The position numbers and the translations under genes were made by a program. DNA of 64,000 nucleotides from Luteimonas sp. JM171 (GTDB lineage Bacteria; Pseudomonadota; Gammaproteobacteria; Xanthomonadales; Xanthomonadaceae): positions 1,578,873-1,642,872 of the forward strand of contig NZ_CP017074.1 of assembly GCF_001717465.1 (NCBI RefSeq). The letters are read 5' to 3'. Positions 28,866 through 38,174 of this stretch are shown here, piece by piece (within the stretch, counting starts at the first letter, position 1; every line of letters begins with the position of its first letter). The notes below the pieces were generated by a model. That model was not told where the DNA came from and made no database searches. It saw only the letters and a program-made list of their open reading frames with translations.

Positions 28866-30238
28866 CGGCCCTTGTGATGGGGGGCGCGGCGCTCGATCCC
28901 GGGGCACGGCTGCGGCCGCTGGCGGGCATTCCGCAGGCCAGCCATGCCCGCCGCCGGCGCCAGCTGATGCGCATGGCGGGCGAGGACGCGATCCTCGTGC
29001 TGCCGGCCGCGCCCGAGCGCGTGCGCAGCCGCGATACCCACTACCCCTACCGGCAGGATTCGGACTTCCTCTACCTCACCGGCTTCACCGAGCCGGGCGC
29101 GGTGCTGGTGCTCGTGCCCGGCCGCAGCCATGGCGAAAACCTGCTCTTCTGTCGTGAGCGCGACCCGGTGCGCGAAGCGTGGGACGGGCCGCGGGTGGGG
29201 CCGGAAGGGGCGGTGGACGCGCTGGGCATGGACGACGCCTACCCGATCGACGATCTGGACGAGATCCTGCCGGGGCTGCTCGAGGGCAGGACCCGGGTGT
29301 ACTACCACTTCGGCCGCGACACCGACTTCGACCTCAAGCTCATCGGCTGGCTGAACCGGGTGCGCGAGCAGATGCGCATGGGCGCGCAGCCGCCGCACGA
29401 GTTCCTGGAGCTGGGCCATCTGCTCGACGAGATGCGGCTGTTCAAGGCCCGCGAGGAGCTGGTGGTGATGCGCCGCGCGGCGGCCATCAGCATGCGCGCG
29501 CACGCCGCGGCGATGCGGGCCGTGCAGCCGGAGATGTACGAGTTCGAACTGCAGGCGGCGCTGGAGTACACCTTCCGCCGCCACGGCGCCGAGCCTGCGT
29601 ACGAGAGCATCGTTGGCGCCGGTGCCAACGCCTGCGTGCTGCACTACCGCGACAACCGCGCGAGGATCGATGCGGGGGACCTGGTGCTGATCGACGCCGG
29701 CGCCGAATACCTGGGCTATGCCGCGGACATCACCCGCACCTTCCCTGCCAGCGGCCGCTTCAGCCGCGAGCAGCGCGCGCTGCACGATCTGGTGTGCATG
29801 GCGCAGCGGGCAGCGCTGGAGCAGGCGCGGCCGGGGCTGCCGTTCGAGAACATCCACGAGGCCTCGGTGCGTACGCTCGCGGAGGGCCTGCTGCGGCTGG
29901 GCCTGCTCAAGGGCAGCCTGCGCAAGGTGCTGGCCGAGGAAAGCTACCGCCGTTTCTGCCCCCACAAGACCGGCCACTGGCTTGGCTTGGACGTGCATGA
30001 CGTGGGCGAGTACCGGGTGGATGGCCAGTCGCGGCTGATCGAGCCGGGCATGGTGATGACCATCGAGCCCGGGCTCTATGTGCCCCCGGACGCGCCGGGG
30101 GTGGATGCGAAGTGGCGCGGGATCGGGATCCGGATCGAAGACGACGTGGCCATCACCCGCGATGGCCACGAAGTGCTGACTGAAGGCCTGCCGCGCAGTG
30201 CGGACGAGGTCGAGGAGTTCATGGCCGCCCGGCCATGA
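28862..30238 (+). CDS. pepP: Xaa-Pro aminopeptidase PepP
   Basis: The 458-residue enzyme has the aminopeptidase P N-domain (ARRRRQLMRMAGEDAILVLP, DFLYLTGFTEPGAV) and a pita-bread catalytic domain with dinuclear-metal ligands in LIDAGAEYLGYAADIT, HKTGHWLGLDVHDVG, TIEPGLYV and GIGIRIEDDV. It removes N-terminal residues preceding proline. The TTG at 28862 overlaps the ygfB stop; an in-frame ATG at 28877 is an alternative. In related bacteria ubiH follows pepP, but here the next gene is convergent and ubiH is absent from the window. Confidence 0.94.
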   Translation: MTALVMGGAALDPGARLRPLAGIPQASHARRRRQLMRMAGEDAILVLPAAPERVRSRDTHYPYRQDSDFLYLTGFTEPGAVLVLVPGRSHGENLLFCRERDPVREAWDGPRVGPEGAVDALGMDDAYPIDDLDEILPGLLEGRTRVYYHFGRDTDFDLKLIGWLNRVREQMRMGAQPPHEFLELGHLLDEMRLFKAREELVVMRRAAAISMRAHAAAMRAVQPEMYEFELQAALEYTFRRHGAEPAYESIVGAGANACVLHYRDNRARIDAGDLVLIDAGAEYLGYAADITRTFPASGRFSREQRALHDLVCMAQRAALEQARPGLPFENIHEASVRTLAEGLLRLGLLKGSLRKVLAEESYRRFCPHKTGHWLGLDVHDVGEYRVDGQSRLIEPGMVMTIEPGLYVPPDAPGVDAKWRGIGIRIEDDVAITRDGHEVLTEGLPRSADEVEEFMAARP

Positions 30239-30244
30239 GCACCG

Positions 30245-31570
30245 TCACTCCGGCTTGGCGAACTCGTCGCGGGTGAGGTTGACCGGCTCCCCGTCGGTGA
30301 CCACCAGGTCGTCCTCGATGCGGATGCCGCCGTAGGGGCGGAAGTGGTCGACGCGGTCCCAGTCCACGCTGTCGGCATGCGGACCCTGGCGCACCTTGTC
30401 CAGCAGCAGGTCGATGAAATACACCCCCGGCTCGTTGGTCATCACCATGCCGGCTTCCAGCTTGCGGGTGAAGCGCAGGAACGGGTGCCCCTCCGGCGGC
30501 TCGATGCGCCCGCCGGCGTCACTGGAGGCAAAGCCGGCCACATCGTGCACCTGGAGGCCGATGCCGTGGCCCAGGCCGTGGGGGAAGAACGCCGAGCTCA
30601 CCCCGCTCTCCACCGCCGACTCGGCGCTCGCGCGCAGCACGCCGAACTCGTGCAGCACGCCGGCGAGCATCAGGTGGGCATCCAGGTGCACCTGGCGGAA
30701 GTCGGCGCCGGCGGTGAACTTCGCATTGAGCTGCTGCTGCACCCTGTCCACCGCGTCGATCAGCGACTGGAACTCGCCGCTGGCATCGGCGGCGTAGGTG
30801 CGGGTGATGTCGCAGGCGTAGCCGCCGTGGCTGGCCCCGGCATCGATCAGGAAGCTGCGCACCTGCGCCGGGGGCACCCGGTCGCGCTCGGTGTAGTGCA
30901 GGACCGCGGCGTGCTCGTTGAGGGCGATGATGCTGCCGTAGGGCAGCTCGTTGGCATCCTGGCCGGCGGCCTGGCAGTAGGCCAGGTGGATGCCGAACTC
31001 GCTGGCGCCGGCGCGGAAGGCCCGCTCGGCGGCACGGTGCGCACGCACCCCGCGCTGGGTGGCCAGGCGCATCATCGCGATCTCATAGGGGGTCTTCCAG
31101 TTGCGGTGGTAGTCCAGGTAATCGATCACCGCCTGCGGATTGTTGGGCACCCAGTCGCCAAGGGCGCTCTGCGGCTCGCCGAGGATGGCGCACCGGGCCG
31201 GGTCGGCGGGCAGGTGCTGGAGCGCTTCGTCCGGCTCGCGGATGACCACCACGTCGAAGTGGTCGGCCCAGTAGCCCGACGGCGCCTCCGGCACCACGTG
31301 CCAGTAATCAAACGGCTGCAGGTACACCAGCTTCGGCTTCTGGCCGGGCGTGAAGCTGAGCCAGCTGCCCGGGATGGAGGTCAGCGGCGCCCAGGCCTTG
31401 AACTGCGGGTTGACCGCGTACGGATAGTCGCGATCGTCGAACAGGTGGTAGTGGATGGTTCCGCTCGGTACCACCAGGTGGTCGAAACCGCCGCGTTCGA
31501 GCGCAGTCGACGCGCGCTGCATCAGCGTCTGCAGGTGGGAGGGATACAGGGGGGCGAGGCTGGAAGTCAT
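30245..31570 (-). CDS. pepQ: Xaa-Pro dipeptidase PepQ
   Basis: From the ATG at 31570 (MTSSLAPLYPSHLQTLMQRA) this is a 441-residue prolidase. Metal-binding segments are FLIDAGASHGGYACDIT, FFPHGLGHGIGLQVHDV, TNEPGVYFID and GGIRIEDDLV. It hydrolyses dipeptides with C-terminal proline and, in some bacteria, organophosphates. It ends 6 bp from the convergent pepP, so two prolyl peptidases of the same fold but distinct subfamilies face each other. Confidence 0.95.
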   Translation of the reverse strand: MTSSLAPLYPSHLQTLMQRASTALERGGFDHLVVPSGTIHYHLFDDRDYPYAVNPQFKAWAPLTSIPGSWLSFTPGQKPKLVYLQPFDYWHVVPEAPSGYWADHFDVVVIREPDEALQHLPADPARCAILGEPQSALGDWVPNNPQAVIDYLDYHRNWKTPYEIAMMRLATQRGVRAHRAAERAFRAGASEFGIHLAYCQAAGQDANELPYGSIIALNEHAAVLHYTERDRVPPAQVRSFLIDAGASHGGYACDITRTYAADASGEFQSLIDAVDRVQQQLNAKFTAGADFRQVHLDAHLMLAGVLHEFGVLRASAESAVESGVSSAFFPHGLGHGIGLQVHDVAGFASSDAGGRIEPPEGHPFLRFTRKLEAGMVMTNEPGVYFIDLLLDKVRQGPHADSVDWDRVDHFRPYGGIRIEDDLVVTDGEPVNLTRDEFAKPE

Positions 31571-31635
31571 CGCGATGGCCGATTTGGATCGGCCCTCATT
31601 GTCTCCCATCCTCCGGGACGGCCCCAAACCGGGGT

Positions 31636-31986
31636 TCAGGCGTACTGGCTGCCCGGCGCCTTCACCCAGGCCCGGAGCTGGCGCAGCTGGGCCTCCCCCT
31701 GGCCGATGAAGCGGAAGCCGATCCAGTGCTGGCCGGGGGCCTGCGCCTCGTCGCTCCACAGCAGGTGGGCACCGATCTCGAGCTCCGATGGCCGCCCGTC
31801 CGGCGCCTCAAGCGGAAACCGGAACTGGTACAGGGCATCGTTGACCAGGGGCTGGTTGGCCAGCAGCAGCATGCCGGATTCGGACAGGTTGCCGATCTGG
31901 CCGATCACCTCGCCGGTCATGGCGTCGGTCACCGGGATGGGCTCGTGCGCCTTGCGCCTGCGCGCGCGCCGGAACTCCTGGCTCAT
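31636..31986 (-). CDS. PilZ-domain protein, putative c-di-GMP receptor
   Basis: The 116-residue protein is a single PilZ domain. It has an Arg-rich RxxxR region (residues 6-11) and NLSESG (33-38), matching the (D/N)xSxxG c-di-GMP-binding motif, plus a Trp-containing beta strand (HWIGFRFI). The ATG overlaps the stop of the upstream DUF1631 gene (ATGA), so the two are co-translated and probably functionally linked. Confidence 0.9.
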   Translation of the reverse strand: MSQEFRRARRRKAHEPIPVTDAMTGEVIGQIGNLSESGMLLLANQPLVNDALYQFRFPLEAPDGRPSELEIGAHLLWSDEAQAPGQHWIGFRFIGQGEAQLRQLRAWVKAPGSQYA

Positions 31987-34244
31987 GTGCCCGCCCTCAT
32001 CGTGCCCACCTCGTCGCCGCGGCCGGCAAAGCTGCGCAGCGCATTGATCGTGGCCTGCCAGGCCCGGTCCACCAGGCGGCCGCGCTCGGCCGTCACCAGG
32101 CGGGCCTGGCCGCGGGCCATCATCCGCGCCAGCTGGTCCAGGCTGAACTCGGCCACGCGCTGGCCGCGCTGGTTGACGAACAGGGCGTTGTCCGTGATCC
32201 GGCTGTACCAGGACAGGCGCCGGCGCACCACGTCGCCCTGCTGGTTGGTGCTGAACTCCATCCAGCAGCCGAACGGCAGCACCCGCAGCTGCTCGTAGCG
32301 CGCCTGCTCGGCCGCGGTGCGTGGCGGCAGCTGCGGCTTCTCGGCGTTGACCTTGTCCTCGCCCAGGCGCACCCGCGCCTTGAGCTTCATCGCCAGCTCG
32401 GTGCGGGAGGCGGGGTCGTCCCCGTCGTCAGCCGTGGCGGTGAGGCGCTGGGCGATCACCGCCGCCTCGTCCTCGTGGTAGCCCACCTGGCTCAGCGAAG
32501 TCTGCACGTGGCCGGCGAGCTCCGGGCCGCCGGCGCCTTCCTCGCCCAGGCAGGCGGAAATGACGTCCACGGTGGCCGCCACCTGCTGGCGCCAGTCCTC
32601 CGATTCCTCGCCCTGGCGCAGCAGGGTCAGCGTGAGCACATCGGCCCAGGCCTGGTTGAGCAGCGCGCGGGCGAAGTGCGGCAGGCGGCGGTCGCCGACG
32701 GCCTTGTCCAGCACCTCGGCCGCGCGCCGGCGCGCCATTTCCAGCTTCTCCTTGCCGCGCGCGGCTTCGATATGGCGCTTTTCCAGCGTCTCCGCCTTGC
32801 GCGCCTGCACCTGCATGTGCTGCTGCAGGCCGGCGTTGGCGCGGGTGAACACGGCGGGGTCGTCGTCGAAGCGTTCGACCACGTCCTTCACCGCCTGCTG
32901 CAGCGGCCCCACCATGGCCCGGTCCAGGTCGCCCTGGTCGGTGCCCCGCGCCGCGCTCTCGGCAATGGTGTTGAGCAGCTGCCGGGCCGGATGGTTGTTG
33001 TGCAGGAAGAACGCCCGGTCCAGCAGCGCCAGGCGCAGCAGCGGCAGCTGCAGCTCGCGCACCAGGCTTGATGTCGGCGCGTCGGCGCGGATTTCGTTCT
33101 CGATCTGCTCGTACAGCAGGCCCACCAGCTCGAAGGTGTCGCTGTCCTGCGGCGACAGCGCCGAGGCTTCGCCGTACTGCTGGCGCGCCTGCGCGAGGAT
33201 GGTGCGCTTGATCTCCGGCAGGTCACCGCGCCGGGCCGCCGTGCCATGCTGCAGGCCGCGCAGCGCCTTCATCAGGTCGGGCGTGTCCATCTGGCGCCGC
33301 CCGCCCGCGCCGCGTTCGGCGCGCAGCTTGTCGATCAGTTCGCGGCGGCCCGACAGCAGCTGCTGCAGCATCGCGAAGGCAGCGTCGTCGTCTTCGGCGC
33401 CGTCCGCATTGGCCGCCTGGCCCGGCCAGCCGGTGTACAGGCGCTGCTCGGGCTTGCGCCCACCTGGGCCGGGGGCGGGCTCTCCCGGGTTCCTGTCCGC
33501 CGCAGGCGGCGGTTCATCGGCATCTTTGCGGGCTTCCACCGGGGCGGGGCGTGCGCGTACCGGCACGAACACCAGCGCCGGCAGGATGCCCTGGTCGGCC
33601 AGCAATTCGTTGAGCCGGTCCAGGACCCGCTCGTAGCCCGGCATCACCTGGCGGTCGAACATCCGGTACAGCAGCAGCCGTGCATCGTGGTCCAGTTCCA
33701 TGCCCACCGCGGCCGTGCGCAGGGCCCGGCACAGGGCGTATGGACCCAGCGGCAGCCGGGCGGCATCGAACGCCGGGCTGCCGGCGAGCACTCCGAAACG
33801 CTGGCCCAGCAGGTGCAGCGCCAGGGTGGCGCGGCCCTCGTGGCGGCTGGCGATCTCGCCCAGCACGGTGTCCTCGTCCATGACCGACGTTTCCAGCAGG
33901 CTCAGGTTGCGGAAGCTGGGGGCCTCGGGCTCGACCGGCACCGGCGGCGGCGCGGTGGCCGGGCTGCGCAGGCCGGCCAGGCCGCTTTCCACCTGCACCA
34001 TGAAGCTCGGCAGCAGGTCGGCGCGGTTGAGGCGGAAGCTGCGCAGGGCGCGCATGTAGCCGGTTTCCGCGCCCGGGTTGCGGGACATGTCGGCCAACCG
34101 GAACAGCTCGCGCTCGAATTCCTCCACCAGCCGCTGCATGCCGTGGTCGAGCTCTTCGGATACCAGGATCAGCGCGCGCTCAAGCGTGCGCTGCACCCGC
34201 GGCGGCAGGTTGGCCGCAGACAGGCCAAGGGGCGCGCTGTTCAC
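31983..34244 (-). CDS. DUF1631 family protein
   Basis: The 753-residue protein belongs to the large helical DUF1631 family, frequent in Xanthomonas and Pseudomonas. It begins VNSAPLGLSAANLPPRVQRT at a GTG and ends with a PilZ-like beta segment (FGCWMEFSTNQQGDVVRRRL) and a helical tail. No enzymatic motif is recognised. The middle (about residues 230-290) is a low-complexity Pro/Ala/Glu linker. It is coupled to a PilZ gene, suggesting a link to c-di-GMP signalling. Confidence 0.82.
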   Translation of the reverse strand: MNSAPLGLSAANLPPRVQRTLERALILVSEELDHGMQRLVEEFERELFRLADMSRNPGAETGYMRALRSFRLNRADLLPSFMVQVESGLAGLRSPATAPPPVPVEPEAPSFRNLSLLETSVMDEDTVLGEIASRHEGRATLALHLLGQRFGVLAGSPAFDAARLPLGPYALCRALRTAAVGMELDHDARLLLYRMFDRQVMPGYERVLDRLNELLADQGILPALVFVPVRARPAPVEARKDADEPPPAADRNPGEPAPGPGGRKPEQRLYTGWPGQAANADGAEDDDAAFAMLQQLLSGRRELIDKLRAERGAGGRRQMDTPDLMKALRGLQHGTAARRGDLPEIKRTILAQARQQYGEASALSPQDSDTFELVGLLYEQIENEIRADAPTSSLVRELQLPLLRLALLDRAFFLHNNHPARQLLNTIAESAARGTDQGDLDRAMVGPLQQAVKDVVERFDDDPAVFTRANAGLQQHMQVQARKAETLEKRHIEAARGKEKLEMARRRAAEVLDKAVGDRRLPHFARALLNQAWADVLTLTLLRQGEESEDWRQQVAATVDVISACLGEEGAGGPELAGHVQTSLSQVGYHEDEAAVIAQRLTATADDGDDPASRTELAMKLKARVRLGEDKVNAEKPQLPPRTAAEQARYEQLRVLPFGCWMEFSTNQQGDVVRRRLSWYSRITDNALFVNQRGQRVAEFSLDQLARMMARGQARLVTAERGRLVDRAWQATINALRSFAGRGDEVGTMRAGT

Positions 34245-34292
34245 GCTCCATCCCCCCGCAGCCGGCCGGGGTCACCACCCGGGCACGCCGGC

Positions 34293-35474
34293 TCAGGCCT
34301 GCGCCAGCGCAGGCCCCTTTTCGTCCGGCAGGAACAACTCCATGACGTCATTGACGAAGCGCCCCCCAAGCGCGGTCTTCAGTATGCGGCCATCGCGTTC
34401 GTGCAGCCAGCCCCGGTGCATCGCCTGTGCCAGCGGCCCGGCGATCGCCTCCCGCGGCAGCCCGCAGCGGGCCTCGAAATCTTCCAGCCGGAAGCCTTCC
34501 TCCAACCTCAATACGTTGAGCATGTACTCGAACGGACGCTGGGACGGCTCCACCCGGTCGTCCCCGCCCAGCCCGGCGTCGGTGCCGGCTGCAGACAGCC
34601 AAGCCGTGGGGTGCTTGAGCTTCCACCGCCGGACGATGGCCTGCTCCGCCCCCAGGGTGATCTTCCCGTGCGCCCCGGCCCCGATCCCCAGGTAATCGCC
34701 ATAGCGCCAGTAGTTGAGGTTGTGCGCGCACTGCCGGCCCGGCCGCGCATAGGCGGAGATCTCGTACTGCGCATAGCCGCCATCGGCCAGCAGCGCCTGG
34801 CAGCGCTCCTGCATGTCCCAGGCCAGGTCGTCATCGGGAATGCCGGAGGGAGGCCGCGCTGCGAACAGGGTGTTGGGCTCGAGCGTGAGCTGATAGTGCG
34901 AGATGTGCGCAGGATCCAGCGCAATCGCCCGCGCCACGTCGCGCTCGGCCATCGCCAGGTCCTGGCCGGGCAGGGCGTACATCAGGTCGAGGTTGAAGTT
35001 GTCGAAGCCCGCGTCCCGGGCCTGCTTGACCGCCGCTTCGGCCTGGGCGCTGTCGTGGATCCGCCCCAGCCGTTGCAGGCAGCCGTCGTCAAAGCTCTGG
35101 ATGCCGAAGCTGAGCCGATTGACGCCGGCTGCCAGGTAGTCGGCAAACCGGCCGTGTTCGGCGGTGCCGGGGTTGGTTTCCAGGGTGACCTCGAGCCCGG
35201 GCATGAGGCGCAGGCGGGCGGAGGCGCCCTGGAGGAAGCGGTCGATCGCCGTGGGAGGGAACAGGCTGGGGGTGCCGCCGCCAAAGAAGATGGCGTGGAC
35301 GGGACGGCCCCAGACGAGCGGCAGGTCGTGGTCGAGGTCGGCGAGGAGGGCGTCGACGTAGGCGTCAAAGGGGAGTTCGCCGCGGGCCTGGTGCGAGTTG
35401 AAGTCGCAGTAGGGGCATTTTCTTACGCACCAGGGGAGGTGGACGTAGAGGGTGAGCGGCGGGGTGGTCAACAT
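34293..35474 (-). CDS. hemW: HemW, radical SAM haem chaperone
   Basis: The 393-residue protein has the radical SAM cluster motif CVRKCPYCDF (Cys16, Cys20, Cys23). The residue after YCD is Phe rather than the extra Cys of true HemN, so this is HemW, which inserts haem into respiratory proteins, rather than coproporphyrinogen oxidase. Further motifs are FFGGGTPSLF, ETNPGT, RLSFGIQSFDD and GIGAGAHGKI. It lies upstream of the DUF1631 gene with a 48-bp gap. Confidence 0.92.
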   Translation of the reverse strand: MLTTPPLTLYVHLPWCVRKCPYCDFNSHQARGELPFDAYVDALLADLDHDLPLVWGRPVHAIFFGGGTPSLFPPTAIDRFLQGASARLRLMPGLEVTLETNPGTAEHGRFADYLAAGVNRLSFGIQSFDDGCLQRLGRIHDSAQAEAAVKQARDAGFDNFNLDLMYALPGQDLAMAERDVARAIALDPAHISHYQLTLEPNTLFAARPPSGIPDDDLAWDMQERCQALLADGGYAQYEISAYARPGRQCAHNLNYWRYGDYLGIGAGAHGKITLGAEQAIVRRWKLKHPTAWLSAAGTDAGLGGDDRVEPSQRPFEYMLNVLRLEEGFRLEDFEARCGLPREAIAGPLAQAMHRGWLHERDGRILKTALGGRFVNDVMELFLPDEKGPALAQA

Positions 35475-35535
35475 TTGATCATTGTAGTTCGGTGTTGGGT
35501 GCGCGGCCTTTGAAGCTGAACCTGTGCGGGGGCGA

Positions 35536-35623
35536 GGGGGCGGTGCCCTCTGGCCTCCATGTCCCCCGGCCTCCGCTGCGCTGCGGCCTCCTCCTTTACT
35601 TACGGCCAGAGGGCACCGCCCCC
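35536..35623 (+). repeat. GTAAG hairpin repeat, copy C with perfect 20-bp arms
   Basis: The core at 35557-35604 has the same constant ends as copy A (CCATGTCCCCCGG and CCTCCTCCTTTACTTACG). It is enclosed by a perfect 20-bp inverted repeat at 35536-35555 and 35604-35623. One base pair differs from copy B's arms, with compensation on both sides. It lies in the hemW-rdgB gap. The 122-bp spacer to copy D shows no gene. Confidence 0.85.
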
Positions 35624-35745
35624 TCGCTCCGGAGGGTGTGGGGAAGGCCTCGGGTCGCCCTTTTGTCGAGGGCAGGCCCGCCCTGCCTTATGGGGTGGCC
35701 TGAGGGTCAGGCACGACCGCTCTATCCGAAGCCGAGCCTCGTCGT

Positions 35746-35831
35746 GGCCGGGAGGTCTTTTCGCGTAAGTAAAGGAGGAGGCCGGAGCGCAGCGGAGGCC
35801 GGGGGACATGGAGCGGAAAGGCCTCCCGGCC
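35746..35831 (-). repeat. GTAAG hairpin repeat, copy D
   Basis: The core at 35764-35811 is in inverted orientation relative to copy C. Its outer arms at 35746-35764 and 35813-35831 pair over 19 positions, two of them G-T wobbles. The arm sequence (GGCCGGGAGG...) differs from that of B and C but resembles the flank of copy A. The remaining bases to the rdgB stop hold nothing recognisable. Confidence 0.85.
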
Positions 35832-35888
35832 GCGGCGGGGCCCGTCAGGTCGCCGCGATATTGACCCGGGGCATCCCGGGCGTGGGGA

Positions 35889-36485
35889 TCAGAGGTTGAG
35901 TTCGGGAAGGCGCTGGCGGAGGAGCTGGAGGGCGCGGCCGCGGTGGCTGACGCGGTTCTTGATGGCGGGGTCGAGTTCGGCGGCGGTGAGGTTGTTTTCC
36001 GGGTCCAGGAACACCGGGTCGTAGCCGAAGCCGTTGCTGCCGCGCGGGGAGTGGAGGATCCGGCCTTCCCAGCGGCCTTCGGCGATCAGGGGCTGCGGAT
36101 CTTCGGCGTGGCGCAGGAGGACCAGGGCGCAGCAGAAGCGGGCGCTGCGACGCTCATCGGGAATGCCTGCAAGGGCATCGAGCAGCTTCGCGATGTTGCG
36201 CTGCGCATCGCCCTCCGGGCCCGCGTATCGCGAGGAGTACAGGCCGGGCGCGCCGTCGAGCGCGTCCACGCACAGGCCGGAGTCGTCGGCCAGCGCGGGC
36301 AGGCCGGTCACGCGGGCGGCGTTGCGGGCCTTGAGCAGGGCGTTCTCGACGAAGGTCAGGCCGGTCTCTTCAATGTCCTGCACGCCAAGTTCCGACTGGA
36401 CCACCACCTCGATCCCGCTGCCTTCCAGCAGCCGCCCGAACTCGGCCAGCTTGCCGGCGTTGTTGCTGGCCAGGACCAGCTTCAT
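35889..36485 (-). CDS. rdgB: dITP/XTP pyrophosphatase RdgB
   Basis: The 198-residue enzyme starts at the ATG at 36485 with [16 protein letters not shown], the family's SNNxGK signature. Other conserved parts are [36 protein letters not shown] and [11 protein letters not shown]. It cleans the nucleotide pool of deaminated purine triphosphates. The ATG overlaps the rph stop codon (ATGA), and rph-rdgB-hemW is a common gene order in this family, here interrupted by repeats C and D. Confidence 0.96.
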   Translation of the reverse strand: MKLVLASNNAGKLAEFGRLLEGSGIEVVVQSELGVQDIEETGLTFVENALLKARNAARVTGLPALADDSGLCVDALDGAPGLYSSRYAGPEGDAQRNIAKLLDALAGIPDERRSARFCCALVLLRHAEDPQPLIAEGRWEGRILHSPRGSNGFGYDPVFLDPENNLTAAELDPAIKNRVSHRGRALQLLRQRLPELNL

Positions 36486-37210
36486 CCGGCCAGTGCCTCC
36501 TGCTGCAGGCGGAACAGTTCGGCGGTGCCGGCCTGGGCAAGGTCGAGCATCGCGACCAGCTCTTCGCGGCGGAAGGCGTGGCCTTCGGCCGTGCCCTGGA
36601 CCTCGATGAAGCCGCCGCCGTCGTTCATCACCACGTTCATGTCGGTGTCGCAGTCGCTGTCCTCGGCGTAATCGAGATCCAGCACCGGCACGCCGCGGTA
36701 CAGGCCCACGGACACTGCGGCCACCGCGCCGTACAGCGGATTGCGCAGGATCTTGCGCTGCTTCTCCAGGCTGCGCACCGCGTCCACCAGGGCCACGTAC
36801 GCGCCGGTGATGGCCGCGGTGCGGGTGCCGCCGTCGGCCTGGAGGACGTCGCAGTCCAGGGTGATGGTGCGCTCGCCGAGGCCGGCGCGGTCGACGCAGG
36901 CGCGCAGGGAGCGGCCGATCAGGCGCTGGATCTCGAGCGTTCGGCCGCCCTGCTTGCCGCGGGCGGCCTCGCGGTCGCTGCGGGTGTGGGTGGCGCGGGG
37001 CAGCATGCCGTATTCGGCGGTCACCCAGCCTTCGCCCTTGCCGCGCAGGAACGCGGGCACGCGCTCTTCCACGCTGGCGGTGCACAGCACCCGGGTGTCG
37101 CCGAAGCTCACCAGCACCGAGCCTTCGGCGTGGCGGGTATAGCCGCGTTCCAGGCGCACCTGGCGAAGCTCTCCGGGGGCGCGGCCGCTGGGGCGCTGGA
37201 TGGTCGTCAT
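36482..37210 (-). CDS. rph: Ribonuclease PH
   Basis: The 242-residue phosphorolytic exoribonuclease trims tRNA 3' ends. It starts at the ATG at 37210 ([20 protein letters not shown]) and contains [20 protein letters not shown] with the catalytic region, [30 protein letters not shown] and [17 protein letters not shown]. It is divergent from yicC, a pairing also seen in E. coli. Confidence 0.96.
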   Translation of the reverse strand: MTTIQRPSGRAPGELRQVRLERGYTRHAEGSVLVSFGDTRVLCTASVEERVPAFLRGKGEGWVTAEYGMLPRATHTRSDREAARGKQGGRTLEIQRLIGRSLRACVDRAGLGERTITLDCDVLQADGGTRTAAITGAYVALVDAVRSLEKQRKILRNPLYGAVAAVSVGLYRGVPVLDLDYAEDSDCDTDMNVVMNDGGGFIEVQGTAEGHAFRREELVAMLDLAQAGTAELFRLQQEALAG

Positions 37211-37312
37211 GGGCTCCGGGATCGTGTTGCGGGGGGCCGGGAAGTCTAGCAGCCGGGGCGCCGGCGCCCTTGCGGATGGCATACTGCGCAGCCGACAGAA
37301 CGACCCGTCGCG

Positions 37313-38170
37313 ATGACACGAAGCATGACCGCCTATGCGGCGGCAGAGCGCCAAACGGCCTGGGGCACGCTCGGCTGCGAGCTGCGGGCGGTGAATCACC
37401 GCTTCCTCGAACTGGGCACCCGGCTGCCGGACGAGCTGCGCGCGCTGGAACCGGCGCTGCGCGAGCGGGTTTCGGCGCGGGTGTCGCGCGGCAAGCTGGA
37501 CCTCACGATGCGCCTGCGCACCGTTGCGCAGCATGCGCTGGGCGTGGACGAGGCCGCGCTGGAGCGGCTGTCGGCGCTGGTTCAGTCGCTGCAGTCGCGC
37601 TTTCCCGGGCTGACCACGGAGGTGACCGGCCTGCTGCAGCTGCCGGGCGTGCTGCAGGGCCCGCAGGTGGACGCGGAGGCGCTGCAGGCCGAGGCGCTGG
37701 CGCTGCTGGACGAGGTGCTCGCGCAGTTCCTGGAGGCGCGCCGCCGGGAGGGCGACAAGCTGGCCGCGGTGATCGCCGAGCGGGTGGACGGGATCAAACA
37801 GGTGGTGGCCCACGTGCGCGCGATGATGCCTGCGATCCGCGAAGGCCAGCGTGCGAAGCTGGAAGCCCGGGTGGCCGACCTGGAACAGCCGCTGGACCCG
37901 GGCCGCCTGGAGCAGGAGCTGGTGCTGTGGCTGCAGAAGCTGGATGTGGAGGAAGAGCTGGACCGGCTCGACAGCCACATCGAGGAGATCGGGCGGGTGA
38001 TGGCCGCGGACGGCCCGGTGGGCCGGCGCCTTGATTTCCTGCTGCAGGAGTTCAACCGCGAAGCCAATACCCTGGGTTCGAAGTCCGTCGACCGCCGCAG
38101 CTCGCAGGCGGCGGTGGAGCTGAAGGTGCTGATCGACCAGGTGCGCGAGCAGGTGCAGAACCTTGAGTGA
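37313..38170 (+). CDS. YicC/YloC family endoribonuclease
   Basis: The 285-residue protein starts [18 protein letters not shown] and has the YicC N-terminal domain ([20 protein letters not shown]) and the C-terminal DUF1732 domain ([22 protein letters not shown], then [16 protein letters not shown]). YicC of E. coli is an endoribonuclease affecting RyhB stability. It overlaps or abuts gmk, a conserved pairing. Confidence 0.93.
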   Translation: MTRSMTAYAAAERQTAWGTLGCELRAVNHRFLELGTRLPDELRALEPALRERVSARVSRGKLDLTMRLRTVAQHALGVDEAALERLSALVQSLQSRFPGLTTEVTGLLQLPGVLQGPQVDAEALQAEALALLDEVLAQFLEARRREGDKLAAVIAERVDGIKQVVAHVRAMMPAIREGQRAKLEARVADLEQPLDPGRLEQELVLWLQKLDVEEELDRLDSHIEEIGRVMAADGPVGRRLDFLLQEFNREANTLGSKSVDRRSSQAAVELKVLIDQVREQVQNLE

Positions 38171-38174
38171 GACC

